A stretch of 16,066 bases of DNA, taken from the NCBI RefSeq assembly GCF_051960575.1, contig NZ_JBQCEE010000256.1:1-16066 (forward strand). Direction: 5' to 3'. Positions 1 to 6,450 of this stretch are shown piece by piece; position 1 is the stretch's first letter; every line of letters starts with the position of its first letter. The notes beneath the pieces are model-generated. The model had not been told where the DNA came from and did no database searches. It saw only the letters and a program-made list of their open reading frames with translations. The translations under genes were made by a program, and so were the position numbers. The stretch comes from JBQCEE01 sp051960575. GTDB lineage: Bacteria > Actinomycetota > Actinomycetes > Mycobacteriales > Jatrophihabitantaceae.

Positions 1-164
1 GGGGGCCTGGGGGGGTGGGCGTGGGCGTCCGCTTCGTGCACGAACTCCTCGGCCAGGTCGAGGGCGCGGGTGCCGCGCACCTGCGGGGCGACCACTACCC
101 CCCCCGGGCGAGGGTGCGCGTCCGCGACGGCCGCCGCGACCGTGCTGGGGTCGGCCGCGCTCAC
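1..164 (-). CDS. ECF42-like RNA polymerase sigma factor, N-terminal fragment cut by the window edge
   Basis: An open frame starts at GTG (164-162) and runs off the left edge (54 codons). Its start overlaps the stop of the DGPF gene by four bases (GTGA), so the two are probably translationally coupled. The translation begins MSAADPSTVAAAVADAH and continues with a stretch ending LDLAEEFVHEA, which resembles region 2 of ECF sigma factors of the ECF42 type (recalled family pattern VAAAVADAHRREWA...DLDLAEE). The neighbour carries a DGPF motif, and DGPF proteins are the usual ECF42 partners. The residues between the two recognisable blocks (PRPGGVVVAPQ) keep the expected length but depart from the pattern towards Pro/Gly, in a region of C and G runs. 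I suspect base-call errors rather than a real pseudogene. The role would be promoter recognition by RNA polymerase. The identification rests on a short, partly damaged segment. Confidence 0.6.
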   Translation of the reverse strand, partial: MSAADPSTVAAAVADAHPRPGGVVVAPQVRGTRALDLAEEFVHEADAHAHPPRP

Positions 165-520
165 ATCTCCCGATCGGGGAAGACGACCAGCGGACGGATC
201 TCGAGACCGCCGGTGGCGCTGTGCACCGGGATCTGCCGGGCGGCACGGATGGCGTCGTCCAGGTCGGTGGCCTCGATGAGGTAGTAGCCGCCGACGACCT
301 CCTTGCTCTCGATGAACGGGCCGTCGGTGACCGCGAACTCGCCCGCGCCGTCGTTGCGGAGGGTGGTCGCGGTGGTGACCGACTGCAGCGCCGCGCCGCC
401 GGCGATGCGCTCGCCCTCGTTCGCGGCGAACTTGCTGTGACCCTCCATCAGCGGCTCGTGCACCGCCTCGTCGGTCAGCCACGCCTCGTCGTCGTAGATC
501 AGCACGAGGTACTGGGACAT
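161..520 (-). CDS. DGPF/YCII-related protein, ECF42-associated
   Basis: This 119-residue protein of the YCII-related (DGPF) family has the signature DGPF at residues 66-69, in VTDGPFIESKEVVGGYY. It opens with MSQYLVLIYDD and ends with the typical IEIRPL-like strand (LEIRPLVVFPD). The start at 520 is supported by an AGGAG six bases upstream. Proteins of this family are small cytoplasmic ferredoxin-like folds. Their biochemical role is unclear, but they are commonly encoded next to, and transcribed by, ECF42 sigma factors. Here the stop codon overlaps the GTG start of such a sigma factor fragment. A promoter matching the ECF42 consensus lies at 571-597. The inferred unit is an autoregulated DGPF-sigma operon. 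No catalytic function can be assigned from sequence. Confidence 0.92.
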   Translation of the reverse strand: MSQYLVLIYDDEAWLTDEAVHEPLMEGHSKFAANEGERIAGGAALQSVTTATTLRNDGAGEFAVTDGPFIESKEVVGGYYLIEATDLDDAIRAARQIPVHSATGGLEIRPLVVFPDREM

Positions 521-570
521 GGGGAACTCCTGTCGATCCGCGGCCTGCCGCTCAGGCCGTCCGACATCCC

Positions 571-597
571 GACGAACGGGTGCTGCCGGGATCGACA
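571..597 (-). promoter_or_regulatory. Candidate ECF42-type promoter of the DGPF-sigma operon
   Basis: On the minus strand TGTCGA (597-592) is followed by exactly 17 bases and then CGTC (574-571). The recalled ECF42 target promoter, from work on Streptomyces venezuelae, is TGTCGA at -35 and CGA/TC at -10, so both elements match. The start of transcription would fall about 45 bases before the ATG at 520. The -35 element lies in the left arm (minus-strand order) of a 10-bp inverted repeat (530-539 with 589-598), whose other arm touches the Shine-Dalgarno sequence. Confidence 0.65.
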
Positions 598-659
598 GCG
601 TCGCAAGAAATCTCGCGGAAGGGCAGGGGCGGGTCCGGATGCCGGGGTGGCGCGCCGTA

Positions 660-665
660 TAGCGT
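660..665 (+). promoter_or_regulatory. Possible -10 element for a leaderless transcript
   Basis: TAGCGT fits TANNNT and lies eight bases before the GTG at 674. No Shine-Dalgarno sequence precedes that GTG, so a leaderless mRNA is plausible. No convincing -35 hexamer is visible. Confidence 0.35.
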
Positions 666-673
666 GCTCGCTC

Positions 674-1426
674 GTGGAGTGGAACCTGCGCTCGTGCTCG
701 CGGCACGGTCACGTGACCTATGCACCGGACGAGCCGGAGTTCCGCGCCAAGCTCGAGGCGTCGACCCCGCTCGGCACCGCGTGGCGCTGCCTGCGCTGCG
801 GCAGCTACGTGCTCGGCGAGCCGCACGGGCACGGGCCCGCCGGGGAGGCGCCGGTGCTGCTGCGCGGCAAGGCGCTGCGCGCGGCGTTCATCCTGCGCGC
901 GCTCGCGATCGAGCGGTGGGTGCGCGGGCTGATCGTCGTCCTGCTCGGCATCGCGGTGTTCAAGCTCAAGAGCACGCAGGTGAGCCTCAAGGAGCTCTTC
1001 GACCGCGACCTGACCTCGCTGCGGCCGTTCTTCCGGCAGATCCACTTCAACGTCTCCGACTCGTCGACCGTGCGCGGGATCATGAAGGCGCTCAACGCGA
1101 AGCCGTCGACGCTGACGCTCATCGCGTGCGGGCTCGTCGGCTACGGGTTGCTGCAGGTGCTCGAGGGCATCGGCCTGTGGTCGCTCAAGCGGTGGGGCGA
1201 GTACGTGGCGGTGGTCGGCACGACGCTGTTCATCCCGCTCGAGGTCTACGAGGTCGTCGACGGTGCGACGTGGCTGAAGGTCGTCGCGCTCGTCGTCAAC
1301 GTCGCCGCGGTCGTCTACCTGGTCTGGTCGAAGCGGCTGTTCGGCCTGCGTGGCGGCCATGCCGCCTACGAGGCGACGCTGCACGAGGTGTCGTTGCTCG
1401 AGGTCGAGCAGGCGGTCGCCGCCTGA
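674..1426 (+). CDS. DUF2127-like membrane protein with Cys/His (zinc-ribbon-like) N-terminus
   Basis: This 250-residue integral membrane protein is in reading frame 2. The start is taken at GTG 674 because the conserved part begins VEWNLRSCSRHGHVTYAPDE; a GTG at 647 is possible but adds residues that look non-coding. Residues 1-60 carry C8, H11, H13, then C39-x-x-C42 (WRCLRCGSYV), a likely metal-binding ribbon on the cytoplasmic side. Hydrophobic segments lie at about 84-97, 146-163, 178-190 and 201-218. The block EGIGLW..KRWGEY....TTLFIPLEVYE (about 164-193) is the hallmark of the DUF2127 family. The function is unknown. The stop overlaps the next start (TGATG), so it is probably co-translated with the lipoprotein. 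A leaderless promoter may lie at 660-665. Confidence 0.8.
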   Translation: MEWNLRSCSRHGHVTYAPDEPEFRAKLEASTPLGTAWRCLRCGSYVLGEPHGHGPAGEAPVLLRGKALRAAFILRALAIERWVRGLIVVLLGIAVFKLKSTQVSLKELFDRDLTSLRPFFRQIHFNVSDSSTVRGIMKALNAKPSTLTLIACGLVGYGLLQVLEGIGLWSLKRWGEYVAVVGTTLFIPLEVYEVVDGATWLKVVALVVNVAAVVYLVWSKRLFGLRGGHAAYEATLHEVSLLEVEQAVAA

Positions 1427-2241
1427 TGCCGAACGTGCTCCCGCGCCGCACGGTCGTGCCGGCGCCGCTCGCCGCCGTCGCCGTCGCCGTCGCCGCCGTC
1501 GCGGCCGTCGCCCTCGTCGGCTGCAGCGGCGGGCTCGCGGTGCGGTCGTCCGGGGCCTCGTCGTCCGGGGCCTCGTCGTCGGGAGCTTCGTCGTCCGGGG
1601 CGGCGCCGGTGTCGGTGCCGCCGGTGCCCGCACCGCCTTCGGCCGGCACGACGTCTGTGACGCCCGCGGTGCCCGGCTGCCCGGCGGGCGCGGTGACCGC
1701 GTCCGGGGCGCCGTTCTGCTACGAGCGGCCCGCGGGCTTCCACGACGACTCCGCGCGGCCCGACTACGCCTACGGCTGGCAGTGGCGCACGCTCGTCTCG
1801 GCGGGCGAGCACGACCTCGTCGAGGTGCTCGGGCAGGCGGTCAAGACCCGCCTCTCGGCCCTCGACGACGCCGGTGCCAAACAGTTCGTCGCGCAGCTCG
1901 CGCTGCAGCCGGACGCCCTGCACGTGCTCACCGCCTCGCCGCTGACCCAGACCACGGTCGCCGGCGTGCGGGCGTTCGAGCAGGACGCGACCTACCGCGC
2001 CGACGCGCCCGGCTCGGCGACGGGCGGCTCGACGGCGCCGTCGTCCGCCGCGCCGGCGCCCGCGTCGTCGGGCCCGCCGTCGTCGGACCCGTCCGACCGG
2101 AGCATGATCATCGCGGTGCACGACGTCACCGTGCTCGCGTCCGGTGTGGTCGTGCAGATCAGCTGCCAGTCGACGCCGGCGAGGGCGTCGGTGGTGGCTG
2201 CGGCGTGCACGCAGGTGCAGGGCTCGCTGCGTCTCGGCTGA
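1426..2241 (+). CDS. Secreted lipoprotein of unknown function with Ser/Gly/Ala linker
   Basis: This 271-residue protein has a lipoprotein signal: basic RR at 7-8, an Ala/Val-rich hydrophobic core, and the lipobox LVGC with the lipidated Cys at residue 33. A low-complexity linker follows, with SSGAS-type units encoded by a 15-bp tandem repeat at 1546-1605, then a Pro-rich stretch. The C-terminal domain starts around CPAGAVTASGAPFCYERPAGF and ends near ISCQSTPA...CTQVQGSLRLG. A second Ala/Ser/Pro-rich insertion lies around residues 190-225. Cysteines near both ends of the domain could form disulfides outside the membrane. I do not recognise the family, though it is reminiscent of small actinobacterial Lpp/Lpq lipoproteins. 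The ATG overlaps the stop of the upstream DUF2127-like gene by one base, which points to coupled expression and perhaps a shared envelope role. Confidence 0.82.
   Translation: MPNVLPRRTVVPAPLAAVAVAVAAVAAVALVGCSGGLAVRSSGASSSGASSSGASSSGAAPVSVPPVPAPPSAGTTSVTPAVPGCPAGAVTASGAPFCYERPAGFHDDSARPDYAYGWQWRTLVSAGEHDLVEVLGQAVKTRLSALDDAGAKQFVAQLALQPDALHVLTASPLTQTTVAGVRAFEQDATYRADAPGSATGGSTAPSSAAPAPASSGPPSSDPSDRSMIIAVHDVTVLASGVVVQISCQSTPARASVVAAACTQVQGSLRLG
1546..1605 (+). repeat. 15-bp in-frame tandem repeat, four copies
   Basis: Four consecutive 15-bp units, consensus TCGTCCGGGGCCTCG. The first two are identical, the third differs by C to G and G to A/T changes, and the fourth ends GGCG instead of CTCG. 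Each unit encodes Ser-Ser-Gly-Ala-Ser/Ala, giving a flexible linker just after the lipidated Cys. The copy number can change by slippage without shifting the frame. Confidence 0.9.
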
Positions 2242-2295
2242 CCCGCGCCGCGCCGGGTGTGAGACGCTCGGGCGCGACCGATCGAAAGGACGTGG

Positions 2296-3495
2296 GTGGT
2301 CGACAACGACCTGCTCCCCTTGCTCGAACACCGACTCAAGGGGCTCTACTCGCCGCTGCTCGCGGACGTGGACGCCACGATGCTGTTCACGGCCGGCGGG
2401 CTGGCGAACTGGACGGTCGAGTTCGAGTCCGGACGAGCCTCCGTGCGCCGCGGCGCGCCACCGCGTCCGACCACCACCGTGCGCGGGCGTCCCGACGTGC
2501 TCGCGGCGATCGTGAGCGGCCGGATGAGCGGCGTGCAGGCCTTCCTCGACGGCCGTGTCGTCGTGCGCGGCTGGCTGGCGCTCGCGCTGCAGCTCGACGG
2601 CCTGTTCCCGAGCGAGCTGCCCGACGACCCGACCCGCACCTACACCCGGTCGGTGCGCGCCGGCGGCATCGAGACCTTCTACCTCGAGGCCGGGCCGGTC
2701 GACGCGCCGCCGGTGGTGCTGGTGCACGGCCTCGGCGCCACGAACGCGTCGATGCTGCCGCTCATCCCGGCGCTGTCGCAGCACCACCGGGTGATCGCGC
2801 CCGACCTGCCGGGGCACGGCGGCACCCAGGCCACCTCGGCGGCCCACGCGGCGCGCTTCCTCGGCGACTGGCTCATCGCCTTCGTCCGCGAGACCTGCGA
2901 CCGCCCGGCCGTGCTCATCGGCAACAGCCTCGGCGGCCGCACCGCGCTCGAGGCCGGGCTGAACTCCCCCGACGACGTCGCCGGGCTGGTGCTGCTCTGC
3001 CCCGCGGTCGCGTTCCGCAAGCTGCGGCAGTTCGTGCCGTTCGTGCGCGTCGTGCCGGACGAGGTCGCGTCCATCCCGATCCGGTTCCCGCGCACGATGG
3101 CGCTGCGCGGGCTGCGGCAGATGTTCGCCGACCAGTCGCGGCTGCCGGCCGCCTGGTACGAGGCCGCGGTCGACGAGTTCGTCCGCATCATCAACAACCG
3201 CGCCAACCGGCTCGCCGTCTTCTCGGCGCTGCGCCACATCTACCTGGACGAGCCGTTCGGCCAGGGTGGCTTCTGGGACCGGCTGCCCGGCCTGCGTCCG
3301 CCCGCGTTGTTCCTCTGGGGCGACCGCGACGTGCTCGTGCCGCCCGGGTTCAGCCGCTTCGTCGAGCAGGCGCTGCCCTCGGCCCGCTCGATCGTGCTGC
3401 GCGACTGCGGCCACGTGCCCCAGTTCGAGCACCCCGAGCTCACCGCCCGGCTCGTGAACGAGTTCCTGGACGCGCTCCCCGTCCCCGCCGAGTGA
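2296..3495 (+). CDS. SCP2-like domain fused to alpha/beta hydrolase
   Basis: A 399-residue protein with two parts. Residues about 15-105 resemble a sterol-carrier-protein-2-like lipid-binding domain (GLANWTVEFESGRASV ... AIVSGRMSGVQAFLDGRVVVRG). Residues about 118-395 are a classical alpha/beta hydrolase: oxyanion motif VHGLG (H144-G145), nucleophile elbow GNSLGG with S211, acid D345 in WGDRDVLVP, and histidine H373 in CGHVPQFEHP. The triad is therefore complete. The combination suggests hydrolysis of a hydrophobic ester or thioester presented by the lipid-binding domain; the substrate cannot be deduced. The GTG start at 2296 follows GAAAGGA with a five-base gap. The gene lies 54 bases after the lipoprotein gene. 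It converges on meaB, with only four bases between the stops and no terminator visible there. Confidence 0.88.
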   Translation: MVDNDLLPLLEHRLKGLYSPLLADVDATMLFTAGGLANWTVEFESGRASVRRGAPPRPTTTVRGRPDVLAAIVSGRMSGVQAFLDGRVVVRGWLALALQLDGLFPSELPDDPTRTYTRSVRAGGIETFYLEAGPVDAPPVVLVHGLGATNASMLPLIPALSQHHRVIAPDLPGHGGTQATSAAHAARFLGDWLIAFVRETCDRPAVLIGNSLGGRTALEAGLNSPDDVAGLVLLCPAVAFRKLRQFVPFVRVVPDEVASIPIRFPRTMALRGLRQMFADQSRLPAAWYEAAVDEFVRIINNRANRLAVFSALRHIYLDEPFGQGGFWDRLPGLRPPALFLWGDRDVLVPPGFSRFVEQALPSARSIVLRDCGHVPQFEHPELTARLVNEFLDALPVPAE

Positions 3496-3499
3496 TGAC

Positions 3500-4459
3500 T
3501 CAGAGCGCGGCGACGAGTTCCTCGGCGGCGGCGTAGGGGTCGGTGCTGCCGTCGACGACGCGGGCGGCGGCGGCGTCCAGCGCGGCCGAGCCGTGCACCT
3601 GGCCGAAGCGCAGCTTCACCTGGCCGAGCGCGATCGCCTCGATCTCGCTCGCCGCGCGGGCCCGGCGGCGGCGCGACAGCTCACCGTGCTCGTCCATCCA
3701 GGCGCGGTGCTTCGCGATCGCCTCGACGACCTGGTCGATGCCCTCACCGCGGGCGGCGACGGTCTTCACGATCGGCGGCCGCCACGCGCCGGCCTCGCTG
3801 TGCCGGCCGCCGAGCGACTGCATGTAGCGCAGGTCGCGGGCCACCTGGTCGGCGCCGTCACGGTCGGCCTTGTTCACCACGAAGATGTCGGCGATCTCGA
3901 GGATGCCGGCCTTCGCGGCCTGGATGCCGTCGCCCATGCCCGGCGCGAGCAGCACCATCGTCGTGTCGGCGAGCGACGCGATCTCGACCTCGGCCTGGCC
4001 CACCCCGACGGTCTCGATGAGCACGACGTCGCAGCCGGCCGCGTCCAAGACCCTCAACGCCTGTGGAACCGCGGCCGACAGTCCGCCGAGCTGGCCGCGC
4101 GACGCCATCGACCGGATGAACACGCCGTCGTCGGTGGCGTGGTCCTGCATGCGGACGCGGTCGCCGAGCAGCGCGCCGCCCGAGAACGGTGACGACGGGT
4201 CGACCGCGAGCACACCCACCCGCTTGCCGGCCGCGCGCAACGCGCCGACCAGCGCGGACGTCGAGGTCGACTTGCCCACGCCCGGCGAGCCGGTCAGCCC
4301 GACGACCTGCGCGTGCCCGCCGAACGGCGCCAGCGCCGACGCGATCTCGCGCAGCACCGGCGAGTCGTTCTCGACGAGCGAGATCAGCCGGGCGACGGCG
4401 CGCGGGTCGGCCTTCCGCGCGCGCTCGACCAGCTCCGGGACGTCAGTACCCCGTCGCAC
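3500..4459 (-). CDS. meaB: MeaB-type G3E GTPase, chaperone of B12-dependent acyl-CoA mutase
   Basis: This 319-residue protein is a MeaB/ArgK GTPase. It loads and protects adenosylcobalamin-dependent methylmalonyl-CoA mutase (or ethylmalonyl-CoA mutase) through GTP hydrolysis. Visible motifs are the Walker A loop GSPGVGKST (57-65, Lys63), the switch-like DPSSPFSGGALLGDR starting at residue 87, ETVGVGQAE around 149-157, and the base-specificity motif NKAD (196-199). The start is set at GTG 4459 because GGAGG lies six bases upstream; a longer frame from GTG 4480 would place that Shine-Dalgarno inside the gene. No mutase gene is present in the window, so the partner is encoded elsewhere. It lies downstream of the thiolase gene on the same strand, separated by 144 bases containing a hairpin and GGTGACG repeats. 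Confidence 0.95.
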   Translation of the reverse strand: MRRGTDVPELVERARKADPRAVARLISLVENDSPVLREIASALAPFGGHAQVVGLTGSPGVGKSTSTSALVGALRAAGKRVGVLAVDPSSPFSGGALLGDRVRMQDHATDDGVFIRSMASRGQLGGLSAAVPQALRVLDAAGCDVVLIETVGVGQAEVEIASLADTTMVLLAPGMGDGIQAAKAGILEIADIFVVNKADRDGADQVARDLRYMQSLGGRHSEAGAWRPPIVKTVAARGEGIDQVVEAIAKHRAWMDEHGELSRRRRARAASEIEAIALGQVKLRFGQVHGSAALDAAAARVVDGSTDPYAAAEELVAAL

Positions 4460-4480
4460 GCTGCTCCTCCGCTCCAGCAC

Positions 4481-4527
4481 GGTGACGCGTCCGCCCCCAC
4501 GGTGACGGAACGCCCCGGCCGGTGACG
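4481..4527. repeat. Three GGTGACG repeats at exact 20-bp spacing
   Basis: GGTGACG occurs at 4481, 4501 and 4521, each 20 bases apart; the last two extend to GGTGACGGAA. An inverted copy, TCCGTCACC, sits at 4576-4584, beyond the hairpin at 4535-4570. A 20-bp period places the sites about two helical turns apart, on one face of the DNA. The block lies just upstream of meaB, so it could be an operator array, or the remains of a dispersed palindromic repeat. Confidence 0.6.
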
Positions 4528-4534
4528 GAAACGC

Positions 4535-4570
4535 AAGATCGGAGACGGCGGAAATGCCGTCTCCGATCTT
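4535..4570 (-). terminator. Perfect 15-bp hairpin after the thiolase gene
   Basis: AAGATCGGAGACGGC (4535-4549) pairs perfectly with GCCGTCTCCGATCTT (4556-4570) around a six-base loop. It lies 33 bases beyond the thiolase stop and before meaB. An outer 9-bp pair (4521-4529 with 4576-4584) extends the structure. Reading the minus strand, the stem ends in TCTT followed by GCGTTTCC, so the U-tract is weak. It may be a terminator or attenuator between the two genes, or a dispersed palindromic element. Confidence 0.6.
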
Positions 4571-4603
4571 GGCGATCCGTCACCCGATCAAGGGGATCGT
4601 CAG

Positions 4604-5794
4604 TCAGGACGCCGCGGGGACGTGGATGATCAGCGCGTCGCCCTGGCCGCCACCGCCGCAGAGCGCGGCCGCGCCGGTGCCGCCGCCGCGGCGCTTGAGC
4701 TCGAGGGCGAGCGAGAGCACGAGACGGGCGCCCGACATGCCGATCGGGTGGCCCAGCGCGATGGCGCCGCCGTTGACGTTGGTGATCTCGTCGGTGATGC
4801 CGAGGTCCTTCATCGACTGCAGGCCGACCGCGGCGAACGCCTCGTTCAGCTCGACCAGGTCGAGGTCGGCGACGGTGAGGTTCTCCTTGCGCAGCGCGTC
4901 CTTGATCGCGTTGGCGGGCTGGCTCTGCAGCGAGTTGTCCGGGCCCGCGACGTTGCCGTGCGCACCGATCTCGGCGATCCAGGTCAGGCCCAGCTCCTCG
5001 GCCTTCTGCTTGCTCATGACCACGACGGCGCAGGCGCCGTCGGAGATCTGCGAGGCCGAACCCGCGGTGATGGTGCCGTCCTTCTTGAACGCCGGACGCA
5101 GCTTGGCCAGCGACTCAACCGTGGTGTCGGCCCGCACGCCCTCGTCCTCGCGGAACTCGATCGGGTCGCCCTTGCGCTGCGGGATCAGCACCGGGGTGAT
5201 CTCCTCGTCGAAGCTGCCGTTCTTCTGCGCGACGGCGGCGCGCTGGTGCGACTGCGCGGCGAACGCGTCCTGCTCCTCGCGGCCCAAGCCGAGCTTGACG
5301 TTGAAGTTGTCGGTCGACTCGCCCATCGGCACGTGGTCGAAGATGTCGGTGAGGCCGTCGAAGGCCATCGCGTCGACCATCTCGATCGCGCCGTACTTGT
5401 AGCCCTCGCGCGACTTCGGCAGCAGGTGCGGGGCGTTGGTCATCGACTCCTGGCCGCCGGCCACGATGATGTCGAACTCGCCGGCGCGGATGAGCTGGTC
5501 GGCCAGCGCGATCGCGTCCAGGCCCGAGAGGCAGACCTTGTTGATCGTGAGCGCCGGCACCGACAGCGGGATGCCCGCCTTGTGGGCGGCCTGGCGGGCG
5601 GGGATCTGTCCGGCGCCGGCCTGCAGCACCTGACCCATGATCACGTACTGCACCTGGTCGGGGGTCACGCCGGCGCGCTCGAGCGCCGCCTTGATGGCGA
5701 CGCCGCCGAGGTCCGCGCCGGAGAAGTCCTTGAGCGAGCCGAGCAGGCGGCCCATCGGGGTGCGCGCGCCGTGGACGATGACCGAACCAGCCAT
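4604..5794 (-). CDS. Acetyl-CoA C-acetyltransferase (thiolase II)
   Basis: This 396-residue thiolase has the usual length for the biosynthetic/degradative acetoacetyl-CoA thiolase group. The nucleophilic Cys is C88 (NKVCLSGLDA). The NEAF motif is at 317-320, the catalytic His is H349 in GHPIGMSGAR, and the second Cys is C379 in ALCGGGGQGDA. It condenses two acetyl-CoA to acetoacetyl-CoA, or runs the reverse. The ATG at 5794 follows a GAGGAAG Shine-Dalgarno sequence. The gene is divergent from the epimerase gene, and the shared 155-base gap holds the palindrome GTTAC-N6-GTAAC. In this context it most likely supplies acetoacetyl-CoA for the route to crotonyl-CoA and ccr. From memory, the order thiolase-epimerase beside a MeaB gene is also found in Streptomyces coelicolor (SCO5398-5400 region). 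Confidence 0.95.
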   Translation of the reverse strand: MAGSVIVHGARTPMGRLLGSLKDFSGADLGGVAIKAALERAGVTPDQVQYVIMGQVLQAGAGQIPARQAAHKAGIPLSVPALTINKVCLSGLDAIALADQLIRAGEFDIIVAGGQESMTNAPHLLPKSREGYKYGAIEMVDAMAFDGLTDIFDHVPMGESTDNFNVKLGLGREEQDAFAAQSHQRAAVAQKNGSFDEEITPVLIPQRKGDPIEFREDEGVRADTTVESLAKLRPAFKKDGTITAGSASQISDGACAVVVMSKQKAEELGLTWIAEIGAHGNVAGPDNSLQSQPANAIKDALRKENLTVADLDLVELNEAFAAVGLQSMKDLGITDEITNVNGGAIALGHPIGMSGARLVLSLALELKRRGGGTGAAALCGGGGQGDALIIHVPAAS

Positions 5795-5851
5795 GTGTCA
5801 CTTCCTCAGGGGGTGTGGGGTGCCACCGCGCCGAACTGGCGGGGCCCAGCA

Positions 5852-5867
5852 GTTACGTCACTGTAAC
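5852..5867. promoter_or_regulatory. Palindromic operator candidate GTTAC-N6-GTAAC in the thiolase/epimerase divergent gap
   Basis: GTTAC (5852-5856) and GTAAC (5863-5867) form a perfect inverted repeat with a six-base spacer. The site lies 57 bases before the thiolase ATG and 82 bases before the epimerase ATG. On the minus strand it contains TACAGT, a possible -10 element for the thiolase gene. The identical half-sites with the same spacer recur in front of ccr at 6451-6466. Confidence 0.65.
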
Positions 5868-5949
5868 CGGGGCGTCGTCATCGCGGGACCGCCGAAATCG
5901 TGTGACCCCTCGCACGCTGATTTCTCCGTGAACGTTCTCGGCTGCCACG

Positions 5950-6399
5950 ATGACGGTCATGTCCGACACCATCACCGCGCTGTTCACCAAGATCGACCAC
6001 GTCGGCATCGCCGTCCCGGATCTCGACGCCGCGATCGCGTTCTACCGCGACACCTTCGGCGTCGTGAGCGTGCACGAGGAGACCAACGAGGAGCAGGGCG
6101 TGCGCGAGGCGATGCTCGCCGTCGGCGACGGCGCCACCCGGATCCAGCTGCTCGCGCCGCTGTCGGAGACCTCGACGATCGCGAAGTTCATCGACCGCAA
6201 CGGCCCTGGCGTGCAGCAGGTCGCCTACACCGTCGAGGACATCGACGCGGTCTCGGCGACGCTGCGCGACCGTGGCCTGCGCCTGCTCTACGACGTCCCG
6301 AAGCGCGGGACGTCGGACTCGCGCGTCAACTTCATCCACCCGAAGGACGCCGGTGGCGTCCTCGTCGAGCTGGTGCAGCCGGCAGCGACGGCGCACTGA
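5950..6399 (+). CDS. mce: Methylmalonyl-CoA / ethylmalonyl-CoA epimerase
   Basis: A 149-residue vicinal-oxygen-chelate (glyoxalase-fold) protein. It interconverts the R and S forms of methylmalonyl-CoA, and in the ethylmalonyl-CoA pathway also ethylmalonyl-CoA. Supporting blocks are IDHVGIAVPDLDAAIAFY with metal ligand H17, NEEQGVREAM (46-55), IQLLAP with Q66, and HPKDAGGVLVELV with E140. The segment that in many epimerases reads GxHHIA, supplying a metal-binding His, is here GVQQVAY (Q89-Q90). I recall the same QQ form from mycobacterial relatives, so it may be a clade feature. The start could also be the ATG at 5959; neither has a clear Shine-Dalgarno sequence. The gene lies 129 bases before ccr on the same strand and is divergent from the thiolase gene. 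Confidence 0.93.
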   Translation: MTVMSDTITALFTKIDHVGIAVPDLDAAIAFYRDTFGVVSVHEETNEEQGVREAMLAVGDGATRIQLLAPLSETSTIAKFIDRNGPGVQQVAYTVEDIDAVSATLRDRGLRLLYDVPKRGTSDSRVNFIHPKDAGGVLVELVQPAATAH

Positions 6400-6450
6400 C
6401 GCTGTCGCGCATGCTCGCCGTCAGGCCGATCACGTCCTGACGACGGCGGG

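Noticed and set aside
531..536. A second TGTCGA on the plus strand as an ECF42 promoter for the DUF2127-like gene.
   Set aside because: No CGWC lies at 16-18 bases downstream on that strand; the nearest is 21 bases away.
521..1633. Long upstream extension of the DGPF frame on the minus strand, and a plus-strand extension of the DUF2127-like frame back to 221.
   Set aside because: Both run through the divergent control region or antisense to known genes and have no family resemblance. The ribosome site at 520 and the conserved start at 674 are better supported.
4460..4480. A longer MeaB start at GTG 4480.
   Set aside because: GGAGG at 4466-4470 is ideally placed for GTG 4459, and the extra seven residues show no family similarity.
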